From UBA7662 sp036787895 (GTDB lineage Bacteria > Bacteroidota > Bacteroidia > UBA7662), in contig DAIQOK010000002.1 of assembly GCA_036787895.1 (NCBI GenBank), positions 1 through 64,000 of the forward strand: 64,000 nucleotides of DNA, in the 5' to 3' direction. The translations under genes and the position numbers were made by a program. The first letter of the stretch is position 1. Each line of letters starts with the position of its first letter. Positions 1 to 8,643 of this stretch are shown here, one piece after another. The notes below the pieces were generated by a model. The model saw only the letters and a program-made list of their open reading frames with translations, was not told where the DNA came from and searched no databases.

Positions 1-235
1 TCCACGGACGACGCTCACCGCCATCGCGGTTGCCATCGAAACGGGGTCGGTCGTTGCCGCCTTCGCGTGGCGTCCATGGGCGACGTTCACCGCCATCGCG
101 GTTGCCATCGAAACGGGGCCGGTCGTTGCCACCTTCACGTGGCGTCCATGGGCGACGTTCGCCACTTTCGCGGTTGTTATCAAAGCGAGGTCGGTCGTTG
201 CCACCTTCGCGTGGGGTCCATGGCCGGCGATCGCC
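1..235 (-). repeat. In-frame 72-bp tandem repeat (24 residues per unit)
   Basis: The Pro-Trp codon pair recurs on the + strand at 2-7 (as ccacgg), 74-79, 146-151 and 218-223, that is exactly every 72 bp. Each unit encodes 24 residues built around RPWTPREGGNDRPRFDGN. The copies nearest the left edge are almost identical; the copy nearest the gene start is the most diverged (for example NN and SG replacing GN and GG). The array runs out of the window on the left, so the copy number is unknown. Confidence 0.9.
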
Positions 236-457
236 ATCACGGCTACCGTAGCTGCGAGAACGCATTTCACGCGGGCGGTCATCACCACCTTCCAGGTCTT
301 TACGAAGAATTCGGTTTTTTTGAGATTCTGTACCCGATTCGAGGGTATTCAGTTCATCATGCAGTCTTTTAAGGCGATCAGCTCTTGTTGAATTCGAGCC
401 CTGCTCATCGTTTCGCCGATTGCGGTCATCACGACCGGATTCATTTCTGGCGTCCAT
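1..457 (-). CDS. Probable rRNA pseudouridine synthase (RluB type), N-terminal part only
   Basis: The reading frame starts with ATG at 457 and stays open to the window edge, so only the first 152 codons are visible. They encode a strongly hydrophilic stretch rich in Arg, Gly, Asp and Asn, ending in repeats of the type ERRPWTPREGGNDRPRFDGN. No catalytic domain is visible. The identity is inferred: the gene lies 39 bp downstream of scpB on the same strand, the scpA-scpB-rluB order is common, and Bacteroidota RluB-like enzymes often carry long Arg/Gly-rich leaders. An RNA-binding role for the leader is plausible but unproven. It could also be another RNA-binding protein such as a helicase tail. 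Confidence 0.6.
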   Translation of the reverse strand, partial: MDARNESGRDDRNRRNDEQGSNSTRADRLKRLHDELNTLESGTESQKNRILRKDLEGGDDRPREMRSRSYGSRDGDRRPWTPREGGNDRPRFDNNRESGERRPWTPREGGNDRPRFDGNRDGGERRPWTPREGGNDRPRFDGNRDGGERRPW

Positions 458-496
458 CAGAAAATATTAATAAATGAACCGCAAAGATAATAAGAA

Positions 497-1078
497 TTAT
501 TCGGATTCTTCCTGGCCGATCGAATTATCCTGATTATCAAGCGTTTTGAGAGGTGGAAGTTCTTCCAGCGTATTAATGCCGAAGTATTCCATAAAGCGCT
601 CGGAAGTGCTGTATAGCAACGGTCGGCCTGGTCCGTTGCTTTTTCCGCTGATAACGATCAACTGGCGTTCGAGCAATCGCTGAATGCTGTAATCGCAATT
701 TACGCCACGAATATGTTCCAAATCGGCTTTGGTGACCGGTTGTTTATAGGCAATAATCGACAATGTTTCGAGTGCTGCTTGTGACAATCGTTTTTTGGAT
801 CGTTCGGCCAAGGCAAGAGAAAGCAGGGGCTGAAACTGCTTTTTCGTTAAAAAAAGATAACCTCCGCCCGTTTTGACCAATTCGAATCCCAATTGTTGTG
901 ACTGATAATGAGCCACAGCCTGGGTCAGTATCTCATTTATTTCGGATTCAGAAACTTCAATTTCATGGTATTGTGCGATGATTTTAGCCAATTCTTCGGC
1001 ATTCACGGGTTGCTCCGCAGCGAAGATAAGCGCCTCCAGTTCGGCTTTCAATTCGGAATAGGTTGCTGTAGTATCCAT
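497..1078 (-). CDS. scpB: Segregation and condensation protein B (ScpB)
   Basis: ScpB is the winged-helix dimer that binds ScpA within the SMC condensin-like complex and acts on nucleoid compaction and segregation. The product has the ScpB layout: an N-terminal winged helix beginning with ELKAELEALIFAAEQPV, and a second winged helix with the conserved block LSQAALETLSIIAYKQPVT and the R-G-V-N-C-D-Y motif. I chose the ATG at 1078, giving 193 residues; an in-frame upstream ATG at 1093 would overlap the likely promoter box. The C-terminal 30 residues are acidic and poorly conserved. scpA is not adjacent on this side. A TAnnTTTG box lies just upstream. Confidence 0.93.
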   Translation of the reverse strand: MDTTATYSELKAELEALIFAAEQPVNAEELAKIIAQYHEIEVSESEINEILTQAVAHYQSQQLGFELVKTGGGYLFLTKKQFQPLLSLALAERSKKRLSQAALETLSIIAYKQPVTKADLEHIRGVNCDYSIQRLLERQLIVISGKSNGPGRPLLYSTSERFMEYFGINTLEELPPLKTLDNQDNSIGQEESE

Positions 1079-1090
1079 GCAGTTAGGCGA

Positions 1091-1098
1091 CAAAACTA
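1091..1098 (-). promoter_or_regulatory. Probable -7 promoter box of scpB (TAGTTTTG)
   Basis: On the minus strand this reads TAGTTTTG, an exact match to the Bacteroidota -7 consensus TAnnTTTG, ending 12 bases before the scpB ATG. No well-spaced -33 TTG is obvious. It lies in the short divergent gap between scpB and the M49 peptidase gene. Confidence 0.45.
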
Positions 1099-1141
1099 TT
1101 AAATTTAGCCAGCCAAATGCGAAATCAAAGCTGGCGATTTT

Positions 1142-3202
1142 ATGAAAAAAATGCTAAAACCCTTTTTACTGGCCGTGATAACCATTACCAGCTTCTCTTG
1201 TCAATCGGGAGAAGAAAAAACCGAAACAGCAACAGCTGCTTTTGAAGTAAAAGTAGATCAGTTTGCCGATTTACAAATTCTGCGCTATCAGATACCCGGT
1301 TTTGATTCGCTGAGTCTGCAGCAAAAAGAGCTGTTGTATTATTTGTCGGAGGCAGCAAAAGCCGGTCGTGACATGATTTGGGACCAGAATTACAAATACA
1401 ATCTGGTGGTAAGGCGTACGCTTGAACAGATTGTGGCCAACTACGAAGGTGATAAAAACAGCGCCGATTACGCCAAATTCATGGAGTATACCAAAAGAGT
1501 TTGGTTCAGCAATGGTATTCATCACCATTACAGTACTAAAAAGATCATGCCTGAATTTACTGCCGACTATTTTAAAAGCCTGATTCTGGGCTCTCCGAAA
1601 GCCAGTTTCCCGGTTTTTGACCAGGTAAGTGATGCGGAAGGACTCGCAAACTTCCTCCAACCCATACTTTTTGATCCTGCTGTTGCTGCTAAACGTGTGA
1701 ATCAGGAATCAGATATCGATATCGTTGTGGCCTCGGCCAACAATTTTTACGAGGGGGTTACCCAAGCAGAAGTTGAGGCCTATTATAAAAAGAAGAAAAA
1801 AGCCAACGATCCCACACCTATCTGGTATGGCTTGAATTCTAAACTGGTCAAAGAAAATGGCCAGATTCTGGAAAAAACCTGGAAATCAGGTGGCATGTAT
1901 GGCGCGGCTATCGACAAAATCATTTATTGGCTGGAAAAAGCCAGCAGTGTTGCCGAAAATGACAAACAAAAGGCTGCACTTGATCTGTTAATTGACTATT
2001 ACAAAACCGGTGACCTCAAAACCTGGGATGCGTACAACATCGCTTGGGTGCAAGACACAGAATCGATGATAGATGTTGTGAACGGATTCATTGAAGTTTA
2101 CGGTGATGCCCTTGGCATGCGCGCCTCTTACGAATCGGTTGTTTCTATACGTGATATGGAAGCCACCAAACGCATCAAAGCCATTGGCGATGAAGCACAG
2201 TGGTTCGAGGACAACAGCCCGCTCGACCCTGCACACAAAAAGGCAACAGTCAAAGGAATTTCTGCCAAGGTAATCACAGTTGTGCAAGAAGGCGGCGATG
2301 CGGCTCCTGCAACGCCCATCGGGATCAACCTGCCGAATTCCGACTGGATTCGTAAGGACCATGGTTCCAAATCGGTTTCGCTCAGCAATATTGTCGGGGC
2401 CTACGACGAGGTAGCCGCCAAAGGCAGCGCCATCGAAGAATTTGCCTGGAGCAAGGAAGAAATTAATCGTTCTCGTCAATTTGGCCCGCTGGCCGGTAAA
2501 TTGCATACCGATATGCATGAAGTTATTGGTCATGCCAGTGGCAAGCTCAACGATAATGTTGGCACGCCTAAAGAAACGCTAAAACAATATGCTTCGACCC
2601 TCGAAGAAGCCCGTGCCGATTTGGTGGCACTTTATTATCTCATGGATAATAAATTGGTTGATATGGGTGTAATGCCTTCGCTCGAAGTAGGTAAAGCCGA
2701 ATACGATAGCTACATCCGCAATGGACTGATGCTGCAATTGCGCCGTCTCGAAGTTGGCGACAATCTCGAAGAATCACATATGCGTAACCGCCAATTGGTT
2801 GCCGCTTGGGCCATGGAGCGTGGTGCTGCAGCCAAAGTAATTGAACGCAAAAGCAGAGACGGCAAAACCTATTTTGTGGTGAACGACTACGAAAAACTAC
2901 GCATCATTTTCGGTGAATTGTTGCGTGAAATTCAACGCATCAAAAGCGAAGGCGATTTCAAAGCAGGCCAGGCCCTGGTCGAAAATTATGGGGTAAAAGT
3001 TGACCAAGCTTTGTTGAAGGAAGTTAAAGAACGTTTTCAGAAAATACAGTCGGCACCCTATTCCGGTTTTATCCAGCCTAAACTCACTGCAGTGATGGAA
3101 GGAGGCAAAGTGATAGACGTGAAAGTGAGCTATCCCGACAATTTTGTGGAGCAGATGATGGAGTATGGTAAAGATTACTCCTATTTGCCGCATGTGAATT
3201 GA
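1142..3202 (+). CDS. Dipeptidyl-peptidase III family (M49) zinc metallopeptidase, lipoprotein
   Basis: M49 enzymes cleave dipeptides from the N-terminus of oligopeptides. The family zinc motif HEXXGH is at residues 459-464 (HEVIGH), followed by the second motif EEARAD at 488-493, whose second Glu (489) should be the third zinc ligand. The N-terminus carries a lipoprotein signal ending in TSFSC with the lipid-accepting Cys at 20, so the enzyme should sit at the cell envelope rather than in the cytoplasm as the eukaryotic enzyme does. The length (686 residues) suits bacterial M49 proteins. It is transcribed divergently from scpB and is followed by an intrinsic terminator. Substrate is unknown; nutrient-peptide use is an inference. 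Confidence 0.9.
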   Translation: MKKMLKPFLLAVITITSFSCQSGEEKTETATAAFEVKVDQFADLQILRYQIPGFDSLSLQQKELLYYLSEAAKAGRDMIWDQNYKYNLVVRRTLEQIVANYEGDKNSADYAKFMEYTKRVWFSNGIHHHYSTKKIMPEFTADYFKSLILGSPKASFPVFDQVSDAEGLANFLQPILFDPAVAAKRVNQESDIDIVVASANNFYEGVTQAEVEAYYKKKKKANDPTPIWYGLNSKLVKENGQILEKTWKSGGMYGAAIDKIIYWLEKASSVAENDKQKAALDLLIDYYKTGDLKTWDAYNIAWVQDTESMIDVVNGFIEVYGDALGMRASYESVVSIRDMEATKRIKAIGDEAQWFEDNSPLDPAHKKATVKGISAKVITVVQEGGDAAPATPIGINLPNSDWIRKDHGSKSVSLSNIVGAYDEVAAKGSAIEEFAWSKEEINRSRQFGPLAGKLHTDMHEVIGHASGKLNDNVGTPKETLKQYASTLEEARADLVALYYLMDNKLVDMGVMPSLEVGKAEYDSYIRNGLMLQLRRLEVGDNLEESHMRNRQLVAAWAMERGAAAKVIERKSRDGKTYFVVNDYEKLRIIFGELLREIQRIKSEGDFKAGQALVENYGVKVDQALLKEVKERFQKIQSAPYSGFIQPKLTAVMEGGKVIDVKVSYPDNFVEQMMEYGKDYSYLPHVN

Positions 3203-3254
3203 TTGAATGGACCGCGGATTTTGTATGATTTAGCGGATTTACACAGATAAAATT

Positions 3255-3288
3255 CAGGCCGTCCTTGCAGGACGGCCTGTTTTTTTTT
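3255..3288 (+). terminator. Rho-independent terminator after the M49 peptidase gene
   Basis: A perfect 10-bp stem (caggccgtcc at 3255-3264 with ggacggcctg at 3270-3279), a 5-base loop and nine T residues at 3280-3288. It lies 52 bp after the stop codon of the peptidase gene and separates it from the convergent glycosyltransferase gene. Confidence 0.92.
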
Positions 3289-3296
3289 CAGAAATT

Positions 3297-4130
3297 TTAT
3301 TTCGCCCCTTTGAAGGCCCGGACATCGGCAAGCAGGCTGTTCATCTCTGCTGCCGGCCATTTATCTTCCAATTTGATGAGATTGTCTTTATCGGCAAAAG
3401 CAGGCGGACGGGATTTTTGCGTGAGCCGCTCGAAATGGTGGTGGAATACCCCCAAAACGATATGTATGGGCTGGATATCACCCGCGTTCAAATGCCTTTC
3501 TTTCGAACGCAGATAGAGGTCAAAATCGGCCGCTTGTATACGTTCATCCCACCAACCGAGCAAATCAATAGCACGGCGACTACAAACAATACTATGCCCT
3601 GAAAAACCTTCCAAAATCTCATTTCCAAAAAGATTCCGGCGTTTGGCACAAAATCGTTCCCAATTGCCGTACATGAGGCGGTGACGGAATTTCAGGGCAG
3701 CTTCGCCTACCCCCAGTCCTTTGGTGAGGCCTTTAATCCATTTCCACTGCCTTCGGAATCGTTTGGTTGCGGCCTCCGATTCGGCCCGTTCGATGGCAGC
3801 AGGGCACACCAGATCGAGCCGGTGTACATGCATAGCAGCAATTAAACCCTGATCCCAACCCGGTGCCACAATGATATCGTTGTTCAGAAAGGCAAAATAA
3901 TCGAACGCAGCAGCAGCTATGCCCTGATTTTGGGTGTACGGATAACTGTAATTGACCGAATTACGGATGACTTTGGCCCCCTTGCTCTCAAAAAATTCGG
4001 CACTGCCGTCTGTCGAGCCATTATCGATAATGATGAGCTCATAAGGCAGCCGGCTGTAACTTTCCAGACTCGCAACAAACAATCGGTTGATGGGTAATTG
4101 GTTGTATACAGCGGTGATGATACTGATCAT
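3297..4130 (-). CDS. Family 2 glycosyltransferase
   Basis: GT-A fold transferases of family 2 move a sugar from a nucleotide donor to a glycan or lipid acceptor. The N-terminus has the typical ISIITAVYN strand, then ELIIIDNGSTDGS near residues 34-46 and the metal-binding equivalent FLNNDIIVAPGWD. The product is about 277 residues with no membrane segment, so it is cytoplasmic or membrane-associated. I chose the ATG at 4130; an in-frame TTG at 4142 overlaps the likely promoter box. It is isolated from the large polysaccharide locus and is convergent with the M49 gene. Donor and acceptor cannot be read from the sequence. Confidence 0.85.
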   Translation of the reverse strand: MISIITAVYNQLPINRLFVASLESYSRLPYELIIIDNGSTDGSAEFFESKGAKVIRNSVNYSYPYTQNQGIAAAAFDYFAFLNNDIIVAPGWDQGLIAAMHVHRLDLVCPAAIERAESEAATKRFRRQWKWIKGLTKGLGVGEAALKFRHRLMYGNWERFCAKRRNLFGNEILEGFSGHSIVCSRRAIDLLGWWDERIQAADFDLYLRSKERHLNAGDIQPIHIVLGVFHHHFERLTQKSRPPAFADKDNLIKLEDKWPAAEMNSLLADVRAFKGAK

Positions 4131-4139
4131 AATTGCGTC

Positions 4140-4147
4140 CAAATATA
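4140..4147 (-). promoter_or_regulatory. Possible -7 box of the family 2 glycosyltransferase gene (TATATTTG)
   Basis: On the minus strand the sequence is TATATTTG, an exact TAnnTTTG match, nine bases before the chosen ATG at 4130. A clear TTG at the -33 position is missing, so this is a tentative call. Confidence 0.4.
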
Positions 4148-4221
4148 GGCGGTATGGCTGCTAAAAATGTTTTAGTTTCACAATTCATTGGCGCCGATTA
4201 GGCAAAGAAAGCCGTCAACCC

Positions 4222-4229
4222 TACATTTG
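4222..4229 (+). promoter_or_regulatory. Possible -7 box of the ABC exporter gene (TACATTTG)
   Basis: Exact match to TAnnTTTG, five bases before the GTG start at 4235. If it is used, the transcript would begin at or next to the start codon, i.e. be leaderless. No well-spaced -33 element was found. Confidence 0.4.
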
Positions 4230-4234
4230 TCCTT

Positions 4235-6058
4235 GTGAAAACCTACTTCAGGATACTGGCTTTTGCCCGCCCGCTCCGGAATTTTCTGCCGCGTTATGTC
4301 ATACTGGCCTTATTGGGGGTGATATTCGGGATTTTCAATTTTACGCTGCTCATACCTCTTTTGAACATCATCTTCGGAACTGTTGATCAGCCTACTGTGC
4401 TCACCGAGCCAGTATTTGATTGGAGTCTGAATTGGGTCAAGGACTATTTCAACTACCGTTTTCTACATATATTCAATACTTATGGCCAGGCGGCCGCTTT
4501 AAAATTTGTTTGCGGCATTGTGGTCGTATCCTTCTTCTTTTCCAATGTATTCCGGTACTGGAGTCAGCGGGTACTGACCGGCCTACGTACCCTCGTCGTA
4601 AAAAACATTCGTCAGGCGCTGTTTAATCATCTCATCGACCTCAATGTTCGTTATTTCCATGGTCAGCGAAAAGGCGACCTTATCTCGGTAGTTTCCAACG
4701 ACGTGACTGAAATTGAAAATTCGGTTGTCAGCAGCATACAAATCATCTTTCGGGAACCGCTCTTGCTCATCGGTTATGTGATTTTGTTGTTCATGATCTC
4801 TGTTAAGCTGACACTTTTCAGCTTTATGGTTTTGCCTGTTTCAGCCCTGCTCATCAGCACCATCTCCCGCAAGCTCAAACGCGATTCTAAAAAAGGGCAG
4901 ATGCTGCTCGGGAACATTTTAAGCGTCATAGAAGAATCAATCAGCGGTATTCGTATCATCAAAGCCTTTAATGCGCAGGAATACACCCGTCGGAAATTCG
5001 ATGCACAAAACCATGCTTATCGTCAGATCCTGAAAAAAATCTGGAACCGCAAGGAGTTGGCATCACCGCTTTCCGAATTTTTAGGTGTAACCATGATTGT
5101 TGGAATAATACTTTATGGTGGCATGTTGGTGGTGAACGGCCAAAGTGAACTCAGTGGCAGTGCTTTTATCACCTACATCATTTTATATTCACAGCTGCTG
5201 GTGCCCGCCAAAAACATCACGGGAGCTGTAACCAATATCCAGCGTGGTCTGGCAGCTGCCGAACGGGTATTCGACATACTCGAGACTAAAAATGCCATTC
5301 AACAAGCGCCTGATCCGGTTCGTATCACTGATTTTAAGGAATCGATTGAATTCCGTAACGTGAGCTTCAGTTATGGACAAGAGGAGGTGCTTAAAAATAT
5401 CAATCTTACCATCAAAAAAGGAGAGATGGTCGCCTTGGTTGGTCCAAGCGGCAGCGGCAAAAGTACCCTTGCCGACCTGCTCCCTCGTTTTCTCGATCCC
5501 ACCGAAGGCGAAGTCCTCATCGACGGTATATCGCTAAAAAGCGCCCATATCCACGATCTGCGTCAACTCATGGGCATAGTAACCCAGGAAAGCATACTTT
5601 TTAATGATACAATAGCCGCCAATATCGCCTTTGGTATCGACTCGGCTGAACTCACGGCTGTCAAAAATGCCGCTCAGGTCGCCAATGCCGATGGATTCAT
5701 AGAACAAACCGAAGGCGGATATGCCACCAGCATCGGTGACCGGGGTGGTAGATTAAGCGGCGGACAGCGGCAGCGACTGAGTATTGCCCGGGCCGTATAT
5801 AAAAACCCGCCCATACTCATACTTGACGAAGCTACCTCAGCCTTAGATTCCGAATCAGAGAGATTGGTACAAGATGCGTTAACCCATTTGATGGAACACC
5901 GCACCAGTTTGGTCATAGCTCACCGTTTAAGTACCATTCAACATGCCGACCACATTGTGATGCTACAGGCCGGGAAAATTGTTGAACAAGGCAAACATGA
6001 AGAGCTCATGGCGCAAGGTGGTGCTTATCATCGACTAATCAGTCTGCAACAGTTGTAG
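4235..6058 (+). CDS. ABC exporter, fused membrane and ATPase domains (MsbA/lipid-flippase type)
   Basis: Half-transporter of 607 residues that should act as a homodimer in the inner membrane. Residues about 1-330 form a six-helix exporter domain; the rest is the ATPase with Walker A GPSGSGKST at 403-411, signature LSGGQ at 507-511, Walker B ending in ILILDEA with Asp531/Glu532, and the switch His563. This organisation matches MsbA-like lipid or drug exporters. The start is GTG at 4235, giving MKTYFRIL; no nearby ATG would preserve the first helix. It is a single gene, 56 bp before an aminotransferase gene. Lipid A-core export is the usual role of such genes in Bacteroidota but the substrate is not provable here. 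Confidence 0.9.
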   Translation: MKTYFRILAFARPLRNFLPRYVILALLGVIFGIFNFTLLIPLLNIIFGTVDQPTVLTEPVFDWSLNWVKDYFNYRFLHIFNTYGQAAALKFVCGIVVVSFFFSNVFRYWSQRVLTGLRTLVVKNIRQALFNHLIDLNVRYFHGQRKGDLISVVSNDVTEIENSVVSSIQIIFREPLLLIGYVILLFMISVKLTLFSFMVLPVSALLISTISRKLKRDSKKGQMLLGNILSVIEESISGIRIIKAFNAQEYTRRKFDAQNHAYRQILKKIWNRKELASPLSEFLGVTMIVGIILYGGMLVVNGQSELSGSAFITYIILYSQLLVPAKNITGAVTNIQRGLAAAERVFDILETKNAIQQAPDPVRITDFKESIEFRNVSFSYGQEEVLKNINLTIKKGEMVALVGPSGSGKSTLADLLPRFLDPTEGEVLIDGISLKSAHIHDLRQLMGIVTQESILFNDTIAANIAFGIDSAELTAVKNAAQVANADGFIEQTEGGYATSIGDRGGRLSGGQRQRLSIARAVYKNPPILILDEATSALDSESERLVQDALTHLMEHRTSLVIAHRLSTIQHADHIVMLQAGKIVEQGKHEELMAQGGAYHRLISLQQL

Positions 6059-6067
6059 GGAATTCCC

Positions 6068-6096
6068 TTGCCTTCTTCCTGCATTTTTTATCTTTA
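6068..6096 (+). promoter_or_regulatory. Possible promoter of the aminotransferase gene
   Basis: TTG at 6068-6070 is followed after 18 bases by TATCTTTA at 6089-6096, one mismatch from TAnnTTTG. It lies in the 56-bp gap after the ABC exporter gene and 18 bases before the ATG. Confidence 0.3.
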
Positions 6097-6114
6097 ACAG
6101 CTAAAGCTATTCCT

Positions 6115-7371
6115 ATGCAGGTATCTCACATGGCCGAAACCCTCATCGGCTCTGAAATCATCAAACTGGCTGGGGAAGTCAATCAGAAAATCAAAGCTGG
6201 CGAAACCATTTTTAACTTCACCATTGGCGATTTTGACCCAGCGGTTTTCCCGATACCTGATGAACTGAATCAAGCCATTCGGGATGCTTACCTGGAGGGG
6301 CATACCAATTATCCGGCAGCTAACGGACTAACTGAAACCCGGCAGGCTGTGTCGGCATTTCTGGCCAAACGCCAATCGGTCCAGTATAGCGCAGATGAAA
6401 TTCTGATTTCCGGTGGTGCGCGGCCGCTCATCTACGCCATCTACCAAACTTTGCTTGATCCGGGCGACAGTGTCATTTTTCCGGTTCCCTCCTGGAACAA
6501 CAACCATTATTGCCATCTCAGTGGCGCTAACCCCATTGCTATAGAAGTTACGGCTGCAGATAATTTTATGCCAACTGCGGCTCAAATAGCCCCTCACATT
6601 CAACAAGCCACGCTTTTGGCCCTTTGTTCACCGCTCAATCCTACAGGCACTATATTCAGTGAAGCGGCTTTAAGAGAAATATGCGCCCTGATATTGGCAG
6701 AAAATAAACGTCGAGGCCCTAATCAAAAACCGGTTTACCTGATGTACGACCAGATTTACTGGACGCTCACCTATAAGGATGCCCGGCATGTTGACCCGGT
6801 GAGTCTTTTTCCCGAAATGCGGGCTTATACCATTTATGTGGATGGCCTATCGAAAGCCTTTGCCGCTACAGGCGTTCGTGTAGGTTGGAGTTTCGGTCCG
6901 GCAGCCGTTATTGATAAGATGAAGTCGATACTCAGTCACATTGGTTCTTGGGCGCCTAAGGCCGAACAGCTGGCCGTCGCCCGTTATCTGGTGCAGGAAG
7001 CAGCCGTTGAACGTTATCTCACTCATTTCCGCGAAGCATTGTATTTCCGGCTGCATGGTTTTTACCTCGGCTTTCAGGCGCTGGCAGCGGCTGGGCACCC
7101 GGTACAATGTATCGATCCGCAAGCGGCCATTTATTTGACCGTTCAATTCGATTTGGCGGGCAAAAAAACAGCTGATGGCCAAGTACTTCAAAACACCAGA
7201 GATGTAACGGCGTACATATTGAATGAAGCCGGCATGGCATTGGTGCCATTTTATGCCTTTGGCGCACCGGAGTCGAGCAACTGGTACCGTTTAAGCGTAG
7301 GAACCTGCAAAAGAGAAGAGGTACAATTGGCCTTGCATAAACTTGAAAAAGCGCTTAATCGATTGCATTAG
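6115..7371 (+). CDS. Pyridoxal-phosphate aminotransferase, class I/II (aspartate aminotransferase fold)
   Basis: A 418-residue fold-type I PLP enzyme. Visible landmarks are GDFDP near residue 40, the SPLNPTGT block, and the cofactor Lys247 in DGLSKAFAATGVRVGW, followed by RLSVGTC near the C-terminus whose Arg normally binds the substrate carboxylate. These place it with the aspartate/aromatic aminotransferases. Substrate cannot be decided: the family covers aspartate, aromatic, branched and keto acids with methylthio groups. The ATG at 6115 gives an N-terminus that runs straight into the first conserved helix. It stands alone between the ABC exporter and the orphan ATPase gene. Confidence 0.88.
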   Translation: MQVSHMAETLIGSEIIKLAGEVNQKIKAGETIFNFTIGDFDPAVFPIPDELNQAIRDAYLEGHTNYPAANGLTETRQAVSAFLAKRQSVQYSADEILISGGARPLIYAIYQTLLDPGDSVIFPVPSWNNNHYCHLSGANPIAIEVTAADNFMPTAAQIAPHIQQATLLALCSPLNPTGTIFSEAALREICALILAENKRRGPNQKPVYLMYDQIYWTLTYKDARHVDPVSLFPEMRAYTIYVDGLSKAFAATGVRVGWSFGPAAVIDKMKSILSHIGSWAPKAEQLAVARYLVQEAAVERYLTHFREALYFRLHGFYLGFQALAAAGHPVQCIDPQAAIYLTVQFDLAGKKTADGQVLQNTRDVTAYILNEAGMALVPFYAFGAPESSNWYRLSVGTCKREEVQLALHKLEKALNRLH

Positions 7372-7391
7372 TCATTTTATTTATAACAATC

Positions 7392-7466
7392 TTGTTACAA
7401 ACATAATTGTTACAAACATAATTGTTACTAACTTAGTTGTTACAAACACTATTGAAACAAACTAAC
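7392..7466. repeat. Five tandem 15-bp repeats, unit TTGTTACAAACATAA
   Basis: Units lie at 7392-7406, 7407-7421, 7422-7436, 7437-7451 and 7452-7466, with a partial sixth beginning at 7467. The first two are identical; the later ones keep TTG, ACAAAC or close variants. The period is exactly 15 bp, so each copy is about one and a half helical turns from the next. The array fills the gap upstream of the ATPase gene. It could bind a protein, act as a phase-variable spacer or be a neutral microsatellite. Confidence 0.93.
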
Positions 7467-7503
7467 TTGTTACCAGGAAGACATTTCCTTATTTTTGGTC
7501 ATC

Positions 7504-8643
7504 ATGAAGCATCCTTTTCTATACGGCGGCATACTCGAAGAACAGCACTTTGTTAATCGGGAAAAAGATATTGTTAGACTAGGAAAAACGTTGGAGGGTG
7601 GCGTAAACACCATACTCATGGCACCAAGGCGCTGGGGTAAAAGCTCAGTTGTAAGAGCGCTCATAAAACAGGAAGCCCGTAATCCAAGGGTGAAATATTG
7701 TCATATTGACATGTTTGAAGTCCGGTCTGAAGAAGGGTTTTACGAAATTTTAAGCCGGGAAATAATCAAAAGCGTATACAACAAAGCGGAACAAGCCCTG
7801 AAAGCTATTGCTCAATGGTTGGGCAATATCCAACCCAAAATGGGCATCAATACACATCATGGAGAAGGTTATGAATTAAGTTTTGATTTCAGATTCTATA
7901 AACCCGATCCGGAAAAAATTCTAAACCTGGCTGAAAAAATTGCCAAAGAAAAAAACTTACGCATCGTCATTTGTATAGATGAATTTCAGAATATCGAATC
8001 ACTCGACAATTCGCTAGCATTCCAGAAACTCCTGCGCTCTTTTTGGCAGCAGCACCAAAACGTCTCCTATTTATTGTATGGTAGTAAGCGCCATATGCTC
8101 AGTCAACTTTTCGAAAAACAATCCTGGCCATTTTATCGCTTTGGAGAAGTGTTTTATCTGGAGAAAATACCAGAGAAAGAATTCCAAAACTACATTTTAC
8201 GGCAATTCAAAAAACACAACAAAAAAATTAGCCCCTCACAAGCGAGGCGGATCATTCAATTAATGCTCAATATGCCCTATCATGTTCAGCAATTTGCACA
8301 TATTATATTTACAATTTGCGGGGAAGAGGTCACAGACGAATTGATTGAAAAACAAGCAATTGAAGAGCTTTTTATGCGAAACGATCAATTGTACCGACTC
8401 CAATTCGAACAACTCAGTGGCATGCAAATTAATATGCTAAATGTTTTGGCCTACGAAGAAAAACGCCCACACAACTCGGTAGAAGTATTAATGGAGTATG
8501 GTTTGAAAAGCTCAGGAAATGTGAGTCGCGCAATGAAAGGTTTGGAGGACAAAGAAGTAATCGATCGTTTTGGACCTGAAATCGAATTTATCGATCCCGG
8601 TTTCAAACTATGGATACGTCATCGGGCAGGTCTACCTCTCTAA
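7504..8643 (+). CDS. AAA/STAND-like ATPase with C-terminal winged helix (archaeal-ATPase-like family)
   Basis: P-loop ATPase of 379 residues, function unknown. Walker A is APRRWGKSS at residues 40-48, Walker B is IVICIDEFQNI with Asp159 and Glu160, and GSKRHML about 40 residues later resembles the sensor region of archaeal-type ATPases (the MNS branch of STAND proteins). The C-terminal 90 residues look like a winged helix. The N-terminal FVNREKDI motif is typical of this family. I chose ATG at 7504; an in-frame TTG at 7495 is less likely. The 15-bp tandem repeats end 37 bp upstream. It converges on dusB with a 4-bp overlap. Homologues are scattered in Bacteroidota, often as orphans. Confidence 0.8.
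   Translation: MKHPFLYGGILEEQHFVNREKDIVRLGKTLEGGVNTILMAPRRWGKSSVVRALIKQEARNPRVKYCHIDMFEVRSEEGFYEILSREIIKSVYNKAEQALKAIAQWLGNIQPKMGINTHHGEGYELSFDFRFYKPDPEKILNLAEKIAKEKNLRIVICIDEFQNIESLDNSLAFQKLLRSFWQQHQNVSYLLYGSKRHMLSQLFEKQSWPFYRFGEVFYLEKIPEKEFQNYILRQFKKHNKKISPSQARRIIQLMLNMPYHVQQFAHIIFTICGEEVTDELIEKQAIEELFMRNDQLYRLQFEQLSGMQINMLNVLAYEEKRPHNSVEVLMEYGLKSSGNVSRAMKGLEDKEVIDRFGPEIEFIDPGFKLWIRHRAGLPL

Noticed and set aside
30..372. Arg/Ser/His-rich open frames on the + strand
   Set aside because: They are mirror readings of the 72-bp repeats of the minus-strand gene, with no start context or family character.
1988..2533. Long open frame antisense to the M49 peptidase gene
   Set aside because: It lies wholly inside a gene with complete M49 motifs and shows no domain of its own.
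3203..3254. Possible mobile intergenic repeat (gcggatttt ... gcggatttacacagat)
   Set aside because: The wording resembles dispersed Bacteroidota repeats, but only one copy was seen in the window.
7392..7466. CRISPR array
   Set aside because: Units are contiguous 15-bp repeats with no spacers and no cas genes.
7504..8643. Defence system or transposition ATPase
   Set aside because: No partner nuclease, toxin, transposase or terminal repeats occur beside this single ATPase gene.
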